Origin: Clostridiaceae bacterium UBA6110
Lineage (GTDB): Bacteria; Bacillota; Clostridia; Clostridiales; Clostridiaceae
DNA: 23,864 bases
NCBI GenBank assembly: GCA_002428415.1
Contig: DIWI01000097.1
Coordinates: 1 to 23,864, forward strand
Reading direction: 5' to 3'
Below are positions 1 to 7,692 of the stretch, piece by piece (position 1 is the first letter of the stretch; every line of letters starts with the position of its first letter). Position numbers and translations under genes: made by a program. The notes below the pieces were generated by a model. The model was not told the origin of the DNA and made no database searches. It worked only from the letters and a program-made list of their open reading frames with translations.

Positions 1-1812
1 CATCGCGAGATATTCATAAGGGAGCTCATTTCAAATGCCAGCGATGCAATTGACAAGATGTACTACAAGGCACTTACGGATGATTCCATAAAGTTCAACA
101 AGGATGACTACTATATCGAAATCATCCCTGACAAGGAAAAACGTATCCTGAAGATAAGGGATACCGGAATAGGAATGACTAAGGAGGAGCTTGAAGAAAA
201 CCTGGGAGTCATCGCAAAGAGCGGATCTCTTTCATTCAAGAAGGAGAACGAGCTGAAGGACGGCTATGACATCATAGGCCAGTTCGGAGTGGGATTCTAC
301 TCAGCGTTCATGGTGGCTGACAAGGTTACTGTCATCAGCAGGGCAGTTGGCTCTGACAGCGCATGGAAATGGGAATCAGACGGAGCTGAAGGATACACTG
401 TGGAGCCAGCAGAAAAGGATGCACATGGCACTGAGATCTGCCTTGAGATAAAGCAGAGTACTGAAGATGAGAACTACGACGAGTATCTTGAGGACTACAG
501 GCTGAGGTCTCTCATAAAGAAGTATTCTGACTTCATAAGATACCCGATAAAGCTTGAAGTAACTCGAACAAGGTTGAAGGAAGGTTCCGAAACAGACCGT
601 GAAAGCTATTCTGAGCTCCAGACTGTTAACAGCATGGTTCCGATATGGAGAAAGAACAAGAATGAGCTGACACCTGAAGATTATGAAAACTTCTACTCCG
701 AGAAGCACTATGGCTTTGACAAGCCTCTTAAGCACATCCACATGAGCGCATCGGGAACAGTAAGCTTCAATACGATCATGTTCATTCCTGAGAGCATGCC
801 CTTCGATTATTACACCAGAGAATACGAGAAGGGGCTTGAGCTGTATTCCAACGGAGTCATGATCATGAACAGGTGTCCTGACCTTCTGCCAGACCACTTC
901 AGCTTCGTAAAGGGCATGGTGGACTCAGAGGACCTATCCCTGAACATATCAAGGGAGATGCTTCAGCATGACAGGCAGCTCAAGCTGATCGCCAAGAGCA
1001 TAAAGAACAAGATAAAGAATGAGCTGGTCTCGATGCAGAAGGACGACAGGGAGAAGTACGAGAAGTTCTTCAAGGAGTTCGGAAGGCAGCTGAAGTACGG
1101 TCTTTACAGCGACTACGGTGTAAACAAGGAGGACCTTCAGGACCTCATCATGTTCAGCTCCAATAAGGAAAAGAAGCTTGTAACCTTGGCCGAGTATGTC
1201 GGCCGTATGCCTGAATCACAGAAGTACATATACTACGCTACCGGAGAGACACCTGAGAAGATCGACAGGATGCCGCAGACTGAGATGGTTTCCGATAATG
1301 GCTATGAGATACTTTACTTCACCGACGATGTGGATGAATTTGCCATAAGGATGCTGATGAAGTATGGCGAGAAGGAATTCAGGAACGTATCAGGCGGAGA
1401 CCTTGGCATAGATACAGAGGACCAGAAGGCAGAGGACTCAGCAGAAAACAAGACAAACGACGAACTTTTCAGCAGCATGAAGGTCAGCCTGGGAGACAAG
1501 GTAACAAAGGTAAGGGCTTCAAGGAGACTCAAGAACCATCCTGTATGCCTCGCCAGCGATGGTGAGCTGAGCATTGAGATGGAAAAGATACTAAACGCAA
1601 TGCCAAACTCAGAAGGAATAAACGCAGACAAGGTGCTTGAGATCAATACTCACCACGAGGTGTTCGAAAGCCTGAAGAAGGCCTTCTCGGAGGACAAGGA
1701 AAAGTTCAACCTCTATACCAGCCTGCTATACAACCAGGCACGGCTGATTGAGGGACTTCCCCTTGAGGATCCGGTTGAGTTCACGAATCAGATAGTAAAG
1801 ATCATGAAATAG
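1..1812 (+). CDS. htpG: Molecular chaperone HtpG (Hsp90), 5'-truncated by the window
   Basis: ATP-dependent cytosolic chaperone of the Hsp90 family. The frame is open from base 1 and reads HREIFIRELISNASDAIDKM before the first in-frame ATG at 58, so that ATG is internal and roughly 20 N-terminal residues lie upstream of the window. GHKL ATPase motifs are intact: SNASDAIDK (nucleotide-binding Asn), DTGIGM, and the lid/G-rich segment GQFGVGFYSAFMVADKV. The middle domain follows (about residues 220-420, with SLNISREMLQ), and the C-terminal dimerisation part ends in LEDPVEFTNQIVKIMK. The 603 visible residues fit a full-length HtpG of about 620-630. A strong hairpin terminator follows directly, so this is the end of its transcription unit. 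Identity is certain; the start is not visible. Confidence 0.97.
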   Translation, partial: HREIFIRELISNASDAIDKMYYKALTDDSIKFNKDDYYIEIIPDKEKRILKIRDTGIGMTKEELEENLGVIAKSGSLSFKKENELKDGYDIIGQFGVGFYSAFMVADKVTVISRAVGSDSAWKWESDGAEGYTVEPAEKDAHGTEICLEIKQSTEDENYDEYLEDYRLRSLIKKYSDFIRYPIKLEVTRTRLKEGSETDRESYSELQTVNSMVPIWRKNKNELTPEDYENFYSEKHYGFDKPLKHIHMSASGTVSFNTIMFIPESMPFDYYTREYEKGLELYSNGVMIMNRCPDLLPDHFSFVKGMVDSEDLSLNISREMLQHDRQLKLIAKSIKNKIKNELVSMQKDDREKYEKFFKEFGRQLKYGLYSDYGVNKEDLQDLIMFSSNKEKKLVTLAEYVGRMPESQKYIYYATGETPEKIDRMPQTEMVSDNGYEILYFTDDVDEFAIRMLMKYGEKEFRNVSGGDLGIDTEDQKAEDSAENKTNDELFSSMKVSLGDKVTKVRASRRLKNHPVCLASDGELSIEMEKILNAMPNSEGINADKVLEINTHHEVFESLKKAFSEDKEKFNLYTSLLYNQARLIEGLPLEDPVEFTNQIVKIMK

Positions 1813-1816
1813 CAGG

Positions 1817-1860
1817 TACGCCTGAGGTCAGAACAAACTCTGACCTTCAGGCGTATTTTT
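1817..1860 (+). terminator. Intrinsic terminator after htpG
   Basis: Arms TACGCCTGAGGTCAGA (1817-1832) and TCTGACCTTCAGGCGTA (1839-1855) pair along their whole length with one bulged base, with a 6-nt loop. A T-run follows (ATTTTTT). Confidence 0.9.
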
Positions 1861-1978
1861 TGCAGCTACAACTTGTCGTAGCTGGTGGTGCCGATTAAGT
1901 GATATTAACTGGGATAATATTTGTGATATCCTAGAGATGAAAGATAGTCCTTTTTAAGATGAGGAAAAGGAGGAGAAA

Positions 1979-2479
1979 ATGGATAATCTGAATGAAAAGA
2001 TAAAAAGGTATAACGATGAGCTGAAGAAGGGATACCTTCAGGATGCATACAGGGGAATAATGGAATTCATGTCAGGGATAAGGACACATCTGGCTGAAGG
2101 ACATACTGAGATGGCTGCCGGAGCGCTTTACCAAGGTTATATGGATATGACTTTCTTCACGATCACTCCTGAAACCTTGAAAAAACAAAGGCTTAAGGTA
2201 GCCTTGGTATATCTTCACGAGTTGAATAGCTTCGAAGTCTGGCTATCAGGCGCCAACAGGCAGGTGCAGTCCGATTTTCTAAGACTGCTCAAAGGCAGGG
2301 ACCTGACAGGCTGCAAGCTTTCTGAAGCTGCTCCAGGGATAGATTCAATAATCTCAAAGACAATCGCTGAAGATCCGGACTTTAGTGACATGGAATCACT
2401 GCGCACCAGACTGCAAGATGAAGCCATGAGATTTATAGCTGATATGGAGGGGTTGCTCAAGGATGCTGTGAACCTGTAG
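1979..2479 (+). CDS. DUF7000-like protein of unknown function
   Basis: A 166-residue soluble protein with no signal peptide or membrane segment and a mainly helical look. The block GALYQGYMDMTFFTITP, then LKVALVYLHELNSFEVWLSGANRQVQ, resembles the Firmicute family I know as DUF7000; this is recognition from memory, not a search. No catalytic motif is apparent. The start at 1979 is well set by AAAAGGAGG ending about 7 nt upstream. The gene stands alone between the htpG terminator and the next gene 129 nt downstream. Function unknown. Confidence 0.8.
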   Translation: MDNLNEKIKRYNDELKKGYLQDAYRGIMEFMSGIRTHLAEGHTEMAAGALYQGYMDMTFFTITPETLKKQRLKVALVYLHELNSFEVWLSGANRQVQSDFLRLLKGRDLTGCKLSEAAPGIDSIISKTIAEDPDFSDMESLRTRLQDEAMRFIADMEGLLKDAVNL

Positions 2480-2608
2480 CTGGAAGAGGAAATCAGGCAT
2501 AATGAAATGTGAGGGATTGACAAAAAACTAAACATTACAGAAATTTAATAGGCTTGTCTTTTGTGGTACATAAATTCCGGTTAACATCACTTCATGGAGG
2601 TAGTATCT

Positions 2609-3058
2609 ATGGAAACTGAAAAGAATATCAGCATTACGGTAGAAACAAAGGTAGCGGCATCTCTGGATAAGGTCTGGGAATGCTGGACTGAGCCAGTGCA
2701 TATAGTAAATTGGAACAACGCTTCGGATGACTGGTTCACACCGCATGCCGAGAATGACCTGAGGACAGGCGGAAGCTTCGTCTCCAGGATGGAAGCGAGG
2801 GATGGAAGCACAGGTTTCGACTTTGGTGGTAAGTATGATGAAGTCATCCCACTTAGTCTCATTGCCTACACTATGGATGATGGCAGGAAGGTCAGGATAA
2901 CCTTCAGGGATGAGGATGGCGGCGTAAGTATCGTTGAGACATTTGACGCTGAGCATACCTTTCCGCCGGAGTATCAGAAAGCCGGCTGGCAGGCAATAAT
3001 GGACAACTTCAGGAAGTATGTGGAATCGAAATACGGCAATTCGCAGCAGCAGACCTGA
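2609..3058 (+). CDS. SRPBCC-fold protein, AHSA1 (activator of Hsp90 ATPase homolog 1-like) family
   Basis: Small START-like/SRPBCC ligand-binding-fold protein of 149 residues. Typical family signatures are the opening ITVETKVAASLDKVWECWTEPVHIVNWN, the central GGSFVSRMEARDG...FDFGGKYDEVIPLSLIAYTMDDGRKV, and the ending TFPPEYQKAGWQAIMDNFRKYVESK. Starting at the upstream ATG (2594) would add five residues, but that ATG overlaps the ribosome binding site: GGAGG at 2596-2600 sits 8 nt before ATG 2609, so 2609 is chosen. Bacterial members bind hydrophobic ligands or are uncharacterised. Nearness to htpG should not be read as a chaperone link. A good terminator follows. Confidence 0.88.
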   Translation: METEKNISITVETKVAASLDKVWECWTEPVHIVNWNNASDDWFTPHAENDLRTGGSFVSRMEARDGSTGFDFGGKYDEVIPLSLIAYTMDDGRKVRITFRDEDGGVSIVETFDAEHTFPPEYQKAGWQAIMDNFRKYVESKYGNSQQQT

Positions 3059-3084
3059 AGAGTACTGAAAAGATAAAACAATGA

Positions 3085-3129
3085 ATAATCACCTTCGGAT
3101 AAAATTGATCCGAAGGTGATTATATTTTT
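3085..3129 (+). terminator. Intrinsic terminator after the AHSA1-family gene
   Basis: Perfect 16-bp stem (3085-3100 with 3108-3123), 7-nt loop AAAATTG, followed by ATATTTTT. Confidence 0.92.
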
Positions 3130-3248
3130 ACCTTGAATATCCTGCCTGACCTGGAGCTGGCTTCAGGCTGCAGCTTGAAACCATACTGTAAGCTGAATAT
3201 AATTTTCACTTTAAGATTTTCAACTATTCAAGAATCATATTTTGAAAA

Positions 3249-3299
3249 TGATAATTTGATGATAATTTGAGGTGGAGAATGATATATAATATAGGGAAA
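3249..3299 (+). promoter_or_regulatory. Probable promoter of the redox operon with tandem 11-bp repeats
   Basis: A consensus -10 TATAAT lies at 3285-3290 inside an 18-nt sequence (3282-3299) that recurs exactly at 14911-14928. No good -35 is present. Its expected place is covered by two head-to-tail copies of TGATAATTTGA (3249-3259 and 3260-3270), one helical turn apart, as expected for a site bound by an activator or repressor. Confidence 0.5.
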
Positions 3300-3342
3300 A
3301 GCATGATATCGTAAATAAGTGCTAAGATAATTGGAGGGGAAT

Positions 3343-3882
3343 ATGGGTAAGAAGGTTCTGATCATATCATCGAGTCCAAGGAAATCAGGGAATACAGATA
3401 TCTTGTGCGAAAGGTTCGCTGAGGGTGCAGTCGAGTCAGGGAATGAGACTGAAACGATCTACCTGAGGGAGAAGAACATCGGAAACTGCCTGGCGTGCGA
3501 TTCCTGCAAGAGGAACGGAGGACAGTGCATAAGAAAGGACGACATGGAGGATATTCTCCAGAAGATGATGGCTTATGATGTAATAGCCATGGCTACTCCG
3601 GTCTATTTCTACAATATGAATGCCCAGATGAAGAATCTCATAGACAGGACTTATTCGAGATATCTTGAGATTAAGGACAAGGAGTTCTATTTCATGGTGA
3701 CTGCTGCAGATGACGACATAAGTACAATGGAGAGGACCATAGAAGGCTTCAGGGGCTTCACATACTGCCTGGAAGGTGCTGTTGAAAAGGGTATTGTCTA
3801 TGGTATCGGCTCCTGGAATAAGGGTGACGTAAAGGCAAGCAGCGCATATGATGAGGCGTATGGGATGGGAAGGTCCATCTGA
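3343..3882 (+). CDS. NAD(P)H-dependent FMN reductase family protein with iron-sulfur-flavoprotein-type cysteine motif
   Basis: Flavodoxin-fold oxidoreductase of 179 residues. The FMN phosphate-binding loop SSSPRKSGNTD is at residues 9-19 and the second FMN-contact segment TPVYFYNMNAQMKNLIDRTY at about 86-105. Cysteines 49, 52, 55 and 62 form C-x2-C-x2-C-x6-C, matching the compact motif that holds a [4Fe-4S] cluster in archaeal/clostridial iron-sulfur flavoproteins, so electron transfer between flavin and cluster is likely; cluster occupancy is inferred. An upstream TTG at 3331 is in frame, but GGAGG at 3333-3337 sets ATG 3343. The next gene starts 24 nt after the stop, so the two are probably co-transcribed. 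Confidence 0.88.
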   Translation: MGKKVLIISSSPRKSGNTDILCERFAEGAVESGNETETIYLREKNIGNCLACDSCKRNGGQCIRKDDMEDILQKMMAYDVIAMATPVYFYNMNAQMKNLIDRTYSRYLEIKDKEFYFMVTAADDDISTMERTIEGFRGFTYCLEGAVEKGIVYGIGSWNKGDVKASSAYDEAYGMGRSI

Positions 3883-3906
3883 CAAAAGATAAGAGGGGGA
3901 TTGGGA

Positions 3907-4932
3907 ATGGGAACAGTTAGATTGGGAAAAACGGGAATCACAGTTGAGAAGAACGGATTTGGAGCTCTGCCCATACAGAGGGTAAGCAAAGAAACGGCAG
4001 TAGGACTTCTCAGGAAGGCATACGACGGAGGCATAAGGTTCTTTGATTCCGCACGAGGGTATTCAGATAGCGAGGAAAAGCTGGGGCTTGCCTTTGAGGG
4101 TATGAGGGATAAGGTATTCATCGCCACAAAGACCCATGCAAAAACTCCAGAGGCATTCTGGAAGGACCTTGAGAAGTCGCTGGCTAATCTCAGGACAGAC
4201 TGCATCGACCTTTACCAGTTCCACTGGCCTAAAGTCTGCTACAAGCCTGGTGACGGCACCGGAATGTACGAATGCATGCTTGAAGCTAAAGGACAGGGAA
4301 AGATAAGGCATATAGGGGTCACAAACCACCAGCTGGACGTTGCACATGAGTGCATAGATTCAGGGCTATATGAGACACTTCAGTTTCCTTTCAGCTACCT
4401 GTCCTCGGAGAAGGACATGGAGCTGGTGGAGAAGTGCAAAAAGGCGGACATGGGCTTCATAGCAATGAAGGCTCTGGCAGGAGGTCTGATAAACAACTCC
4501 AGGGCTGCCTACTCTTTCATGTCGAGGTACGACAATGTCCTTCCAATTTGGGGTATTCAGCGTGAGACTGAGCTTGATGAGTTTTTGAGCTATGTGGTGA
4601 ATCCGCCAATGGCTTCGGCTGAACTTGACGAGATAATTGAAAATGACAGGAAGGAGCTTACAGGCGCATTCTGCAGAGGATGCGGATATTGCATGCCTTG
4701 TCCGGTTGAAATAGAAATCAATACATGTGCAAGGATGTCACTTCTTCTAAGAAGGTCTCCTTCGGACAAATGGCTTTCAGACCAGTCACAGGAGATGATG
4801 AGGAAAATAGATGATTGCCTCGAATGCGGACAGTGCAGTTCAAGATGTCCGTATGGACTTGATACACCGGAGCTTCTAAAGAGAAATTATGAGGATTACA
4901 AGAAAATACTATCCGGAGAAGTCAGGGTCTGA
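3907..4932 (+). CDS. Aldo/keto reductase fused to two [4Fe-4S] ferredoxin-type motifs
   Basis: A 341-residue TIM-barrel aldo/keto reductase with the full catalytic tetrad visible: Asp47 and Tyr52 in FFDSARGYSDSE, Lys75 in IATKT, His106 in YQFHW. The C-terminal 100 residues carry two cluster motifs, CRGCGYCMPCP (C-x2-C-x2-C-x2-C-P) and CLECGQCSSRCP (C-x2-C-x2-C-x3-C-P). The enzyme may therefore exchange electrons with ferredoxin or the flavoprotein upstream instead of using NAD(P)H alone. This fused form is common in anaerobes; its substrates are mostly unknown. The ATG at 3907 is preferred over the in-frame TTG at 3901 because GAGGGGG (3893-3899) lies 7 nt upstream of it. Its stop overlaps the start of the next gene by one base (TGATG). 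Confidence 0.92.
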   Translation: MGTVRLGKTGITVEKNGFGALPIQRVSKETAVGLLRKAYDGGIRFFDSARGYSDSEEKLGLAFEGMRDKVFIATKTHAKTPEAFWKDLEKSLANLRTDCIDLYQFHWPKVCYKPGDGTGMYECMLEAKGQGKIRHIGVTNHQLDVAHECIDSGLYETLQFPFSYLSSEKDMELVEKCKKADMGFIAMKALAGGLINNSRAAYSFMSRYDNVLPIWGIQRETELDEFLSYVVNPPMASAELDEIIENDRKELTGAFCRGCGYCMPCPVEIEINTCARMSLLLRRSPSDKWLSDQSQEMMRKIDDCLECGQCSSRCPYGLDTPELLKRNYEDYKKILSGEVRV

Positions 4933-6314
4933 TGAGGAGAAATCCTACCCAGAAGTTGATGCCGCGAGCAGTGAAAGACGAGGCCCGTATGTTTACAGAT
5001 AGCTCTCTCAGGAAACTGATAATACCCCTGTTCATGGAGCAACTGCTCATCATAGGTGTAAGCATGATTGCCACAATGATGGTATCCTATGCCGGTGAGG
5101 CTGCAGTGTCAGGAGTATCCATAGTCGAGATGATCAACTTCCTTCTTATCAATGTGCTGGCTGCCCTTGCTACCGGCGGAGCAGTGGTCGTGTCCCAATA
5201 CATTGGCAACAAGGATATGGAGCATGCCAGAAAAGCATCTAACCAGCTTATACTGACAACTTCAATGATTTCGGTGTTTTTCCTGCTTCTGGTGGTGATT
5301 TTCCACAAGCCTGTCCTGATGCTCCTTTTCGGCAAGGTTGAGCCTGAAGTAATGGACGCAGCAGTAGTCTACTTCCTATTATCAGGACTCTCATATCCGT
5401 TCCTTGCAGTCTACAACTCCTGTGCGGCCCTGTTCAGGTCAATGGGGAAGTCACATATTACCATGGGAGTGTCGATAGTTATGAATGTGATGAATGTCAT
5501 AGGAATATCGGCAGGAATATTCATATTCAGGACCGGAGTCATGGGAGTCGGAATATCAGCTCTTCTTTCCAGAATGCTTGCAGCTGCCATCATGATAGTC
5601 AAGGTGCAGAACAAGACAAATGAGGTCCATGTTGAGCTTGCCGGAGTGTTCAAATGGAACAGGGAGATGGCGGCAAGGATCCTTGGTATAGCTATTCCGA
5701 ACGGTATAGAAAACGGACTGTTCCAGCTGGGCAAGGTGCTCCTTGTAAGCATAATCGCATTGTTCGGCACTGCCCAGATCGCCGCCAACGGCGTTGGAAA
5801 CAGCCTTGCGATGCTGTCCATAAGCTTTGCGCTTGCCATGAACCTTGCAATTGTAACTGTCATAGGACAATGTGTAGGGTCTGGAGACTACGCAGAAGCT
5901 GAAAGGTATCTGAAGAAGCTGATGAAGATAACATATATTGGTAATGCAGCCATGGGCATGGCAATACTCATATTCCTGCCTATTCTGCTAAGGCTGTATA
6001 CCGTGTCTGATGAAGCCATCAGAATCACCTATAGCCTCATACTTGTCCATAATCCCATGTCCATACTCATATGGCCAGTCTCATTTACACTCTCCAATGC
6101 CTTGCGAGCATCTGGAGATGTGCGTTATACGATGGTCGTTTCCATTGGAAGCATGATACTTTTCAGGCTGGTATTCTCGTATATCCTCGGTGTCGTATTT
6201 AACCTTGGAGTTCTTGGAGTCTGGATAGCCATGTGCATTGACTGGGTGGCAAGGGCCTTCTTTTTCGGCTACCGGCTCAAAAGCGGAAAGTGGAAGGAAT
6301 TCAGGGTCATCTGA
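4932..6314 (+). CDS. MATE family multidrug/metabolite efflux transporter
   Basis: Integral membrane exporter of 460 residues with about 12 hydrophobic segments in two pseudo-repeats. MATE-type sequences include LRKLIIPLFMEQLLIIGVSMIATMMVSYAGEAAVSGVS at the N-terminus, ATGGAVVVSQYIGNKD after the second helix, and the matching IAANGVGNSLAMLSISFALAMN in the second half. Such proteins couple export of organic cations or other small molecules to Na+ or H+ entry. The start ATG shares its A with the stop of the aldo/keto reductase gene (TGATG), which implies translational coupling. No strong separate ribosome binding site is seen, so a slightly later start (for example the Met of MFTDSSLRK) cannot be excluded. 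Cargo is unknown; it may export a product of the two upstream redox enzymes. Confidence 0.93.
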   Translation: MRRNPTQKLMPRAVKDEARMFTDSSLRKLIIPLFMEQLLIIGVSMIATMMVSYAGEAAVSGVSIVEMINFLLINVLAALATGGAVVVSQYIGNKDMEHARKASNQLILTTSMISVFFLLLVVIFHKPVLMLLFGKVEPEVMDAAVVYFLLSGLSYPFLAVYNSCAALFRSMGKSHITMGVSIVMNVMNVIGISAGIFIFRTGVMGVGISALLSRMLAAAIMIVKVQNKTNEVHVELAGVFKWNREMAARILGIAIPNGIENGLFQLGKVLLVSIIALFGTAQIAANGVGNSLAMLSISFALAMNLAIVTVIGQCVGSGDYAEAERYLKKLMKITYIGNAAMGMAILIFLPILLRLYTVSDEAIRITYSLILVHNPMSILIWPVSFTLSNALRASGDVRYTMVVSIGSMILFRLVFSYILGVVFNLGVLGVWIAMCIDWVARAFFFGYRLKSGKWKEFRVI

Positions 6315-6424
6315 TATGTTAGTTAAAGTTTATGAATCGCTGCCACTTATAATCTGAAAATCCAAATAGAGTTCATTATAAACATGCGATTCGGATATAA
6401 ATATTCAAAGGATTGTGATCAGGT

Positions 6425-7000
6425 ATGAAGAAGACGTTCTATATAATGAGGCATGGGCAGACACTTTTCAATGTCCGCAGGAAAATACAGGGATTCTGTG
6501 ATTCTCCACTGACTGAGCTTGGAATAAGGCAGGCAAAAATCGCTTCTGAATATTTCAGCGGGGTCACCTTCGACCATGCCTATAGCTCAACCTCAGAGAG
6601 ATGCTGCGACACTCTGGAGATTGTGACTGGCAACAGCATGCCATACACAAGGCTCAAGGGACTGAAGGAAATGAACTTCGGAACATTCGAAGGTGAGAGC
6701 GAAGACCTGAATCCGAAGGATAAGGTCGTATTCGGAACATTCTTTGTCGCTTACGGCGGAGAGGCCAGAGATGAGGTTCGTGAACGTATGGTAAAGACGT
6801 GCACCGAAATAATGGAGAAGGATGACCACAACGTTGTCCTTGCCGTATCACACGCAGGAGCATGTCTTCATTTCCTGTCCCACTGGCAGGATACAACGGA
6901 GGAACGGAAGAAGGGGTGGCCAAACTGCACCATATTCAAATATGAGTATGAGGACAAGGTATTCAGGCTCCTGGAGATATTCAGACCTGAACTCAGGTAA
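6425..7000 (+). CDS. Histidine phosphatase family protein (phosphoglycerate mutase-like)
   Basis: A 191-residue branch-1 histidine phosphatase. The catalytic RHG is in YIMRHGQTLFN (His10 phospho-acceptor). The second arginine lies in SSTSERCCDTLEI, the acid in LKEMNFGTFEGE, and the second catalytic histidine in AVSHAGACLHFL. It probably removes phosphate from a small phosphorylated metabolite; the subfamily (cofactor-dependent PGM, alpha-ribazole phosphatase, other) cannot be set from the motifs. The ribosome binding site is weak (AAAGGA 12 nt upstream, or AGGT directly before the ATG). A 110-nt gap from the MATE gene contains TATAAT- and TATAAA-like hexamers, so it may have its own promoter. 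Convergent with marR. Confidence 0.9.
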   Translation: MKKTFYIMRHGQTLFNVRRKIQGFCDSPLTELGIRQAKIASEYFSGVTFDHAYSSTSERCCDTLEIVTGNSMPYTRLKGLKEMNFGTFEGESEDLNPKDKVVFGTFFVAYGGEARDEVRERMVKTCTEIMEKDDHNVVLAVSHAGACLHFLSHWQDTTEERKKGWPNCTIFKYEYEDKVFRLLEIFRPELR

Positions 7001-7083
7001 TTCAGGATAAATGATGGAAGGTCAATAAATTCAGGAAAGTCATTCATTTGTCCATTCTATGCTGATGAATCTATAAAGACTGA

Positions 7084-7120
7084 GCCAGGACATGATGTGA
7101 GTTAAACACGCTTTCCTGGC
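7084..7120. terminator. Possible weak bidirectional terminator between convergent genes
   Basis: Inverted repeat GCCAGGA (7084-7090) / TCCTGGC (7114-7120) between the convergent phosphatase and marR genes. The stem is only 7 bp, the loop is 23 nt and there is no clean T-run, so this is tentative. Confidence 0.3.
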
Positions 7121-7127
7121 CCGTTTG

Positions 7128-7556
7128 CTATATTCCCCAGTCTGTCATTAGGATCTCTTTGAGAAGCGAAACCTTGTCGCTGCCAATATGGTCTGCTATC
7201 CTGTCAATCAGTTCAGCCTTGAGTGCAAGGTTCTTTTCATAGCATTCCTCACCTAAGGGAGTCATTCTGATGCATTTATCCTTGTTGTTTTCTGTTGAGT
7301 CCTCAATTATCACAAGTCCCCGGGATTCCAATCCTCTGACAAGCTTATGAGTCGCCTGCCTTGAAATGTCAACGCTCTTTGACACTTGCGCCAGGGTAGG
7401 CCTGATTCCATAGATCCTGGCTATTATGAACCACTCAGAATTGGATATGCTGATTTCGCTTCTGTCATTCCACGTCTTTTCTGTGATTTTACGGAGAAGA
7501 AGGTGACGTTCGCTTATAAGGTCTATAAGGTCCAGATTTTCCAGTATTGGCTTCAA
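7128..7556 (-). CDS. MarR family transcriptional regulator
   Basis: A 142-residue winged-helix regulator of MarR type. Features are an N-terminal dimerisation helix, then RPTLAQVSKSVDISRQATHKLVRGLESRGLVIIED (helix-turn-helix plus wing start), the wing NNKDKCIRMTPLGEECYEKN, and a C-terminal helix. It starts at TTG (complement of 7554-7556). This is supported by GGAG placed 8 nt upstream and by the absence of a better start. It is divergent from the CarD-like gene, and the 136-nt gap holds two palindromes and facing promoters, so it very likely represses itself and its neighbour, with release by an unknown ligand. Its predicted transcript start is about 23 nt upstream of the TTG. Confidence 0.93.
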   Translation of the reverse strand: MKPILENLDLIDLISERHLLLRKITEKTWNDRSEISISNSEWFIIARIYGIRPTLAQVSKSVDISRQATHKLVRGLESRGLVIIEDSTENNKDKCIRMTPLGEECYEKNLALKAELIDRIADHIGSDKVSLLKEILMTDWGI

Positions 7557-7585
7557 TTATCTCACTCCAATCGTTTTACAACACA

Positions 7586-7614
7586 AATATACTGTAGCAG
7601 GGGATGATTGTCAA
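7586..7614 (-). promoter_or_regulatory. Promoter of marR
   Basis: On the minus strand, TTGACA (7614-7609), a 17-nt spacer, and TATATT (7591-7586). The -35 hexamer lies in the left arm of the palindromic operator. Confidence 0.7.
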
Positions 7615-7627
7615 CCAAATTGACAAT
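7607..7627. promoter_or_regulatory. Palindromic operator 1 in the marR/carD-like intergenic region
   Basis: A 21-bp inverted repeat with perfect 8-bp arms, ATTGTCAA and TTGACAAT, around CCAAA. Each arm contains the TTGACA -35 hexamer of one of the two divergent promoters, so a bound repressor would block both. The MarR protein encoded next door is the expected binder. Confidence 0.75.
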
Positions 7628-7648
7628 TTCACCATTTTGGTGTAAGAT
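7620..7648 (+). promoter_or_regulatory. Promoter of the CarD-like gene
   Basis: Consensus -35 TTGACA (7620-7625), 17-nt spacer, -10 TAAGAT (7643-7648). The start site is expected near 7655, which places operator 2 on it. Confidence 0.72.
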
Positions 7649-7655
7649 GATTATA

Positions 7656-7670
7656 GTCAACCAGGTTGAC
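7656..7670. promoter_or_regulatory. Palindromic operator 2 at the CarD-like gene start site
   Basis: GTCAACCAGGTTGAC is a perfect palindrome (7-bp arms, one central base). It shares the GTCAACC half-site with the left side of operator 1 and is centred 46 bp from it. It overlaps the predicted transcription start of the plus-strand gene only, so repression of that gene should be tighter than of marR. Confidence 0.7.
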
Positions 7671-7692
7671 AATATGAAGTGAGGGAAGAGTA

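Noticed and set aside
2609..3058. AHSA1-family gene 800 bp from htpG suggesting an Hsp90 co-chaperone pair
   Set aside because: Bacterial AHSA1/SRPBCC proteins lack the eukaryotic Aha1 N-terminal domain and are generally unrelated to HtpG function. A terminator and an unrelated gene separate the two.
6334..6392. Inverted repeat GAATCGC / GCGATTC in the MATE-phosphatase gap
   Set aside because: Seven base pairs across a 45-nt loop is expected by chance, and it does not line up with a promoter or start.
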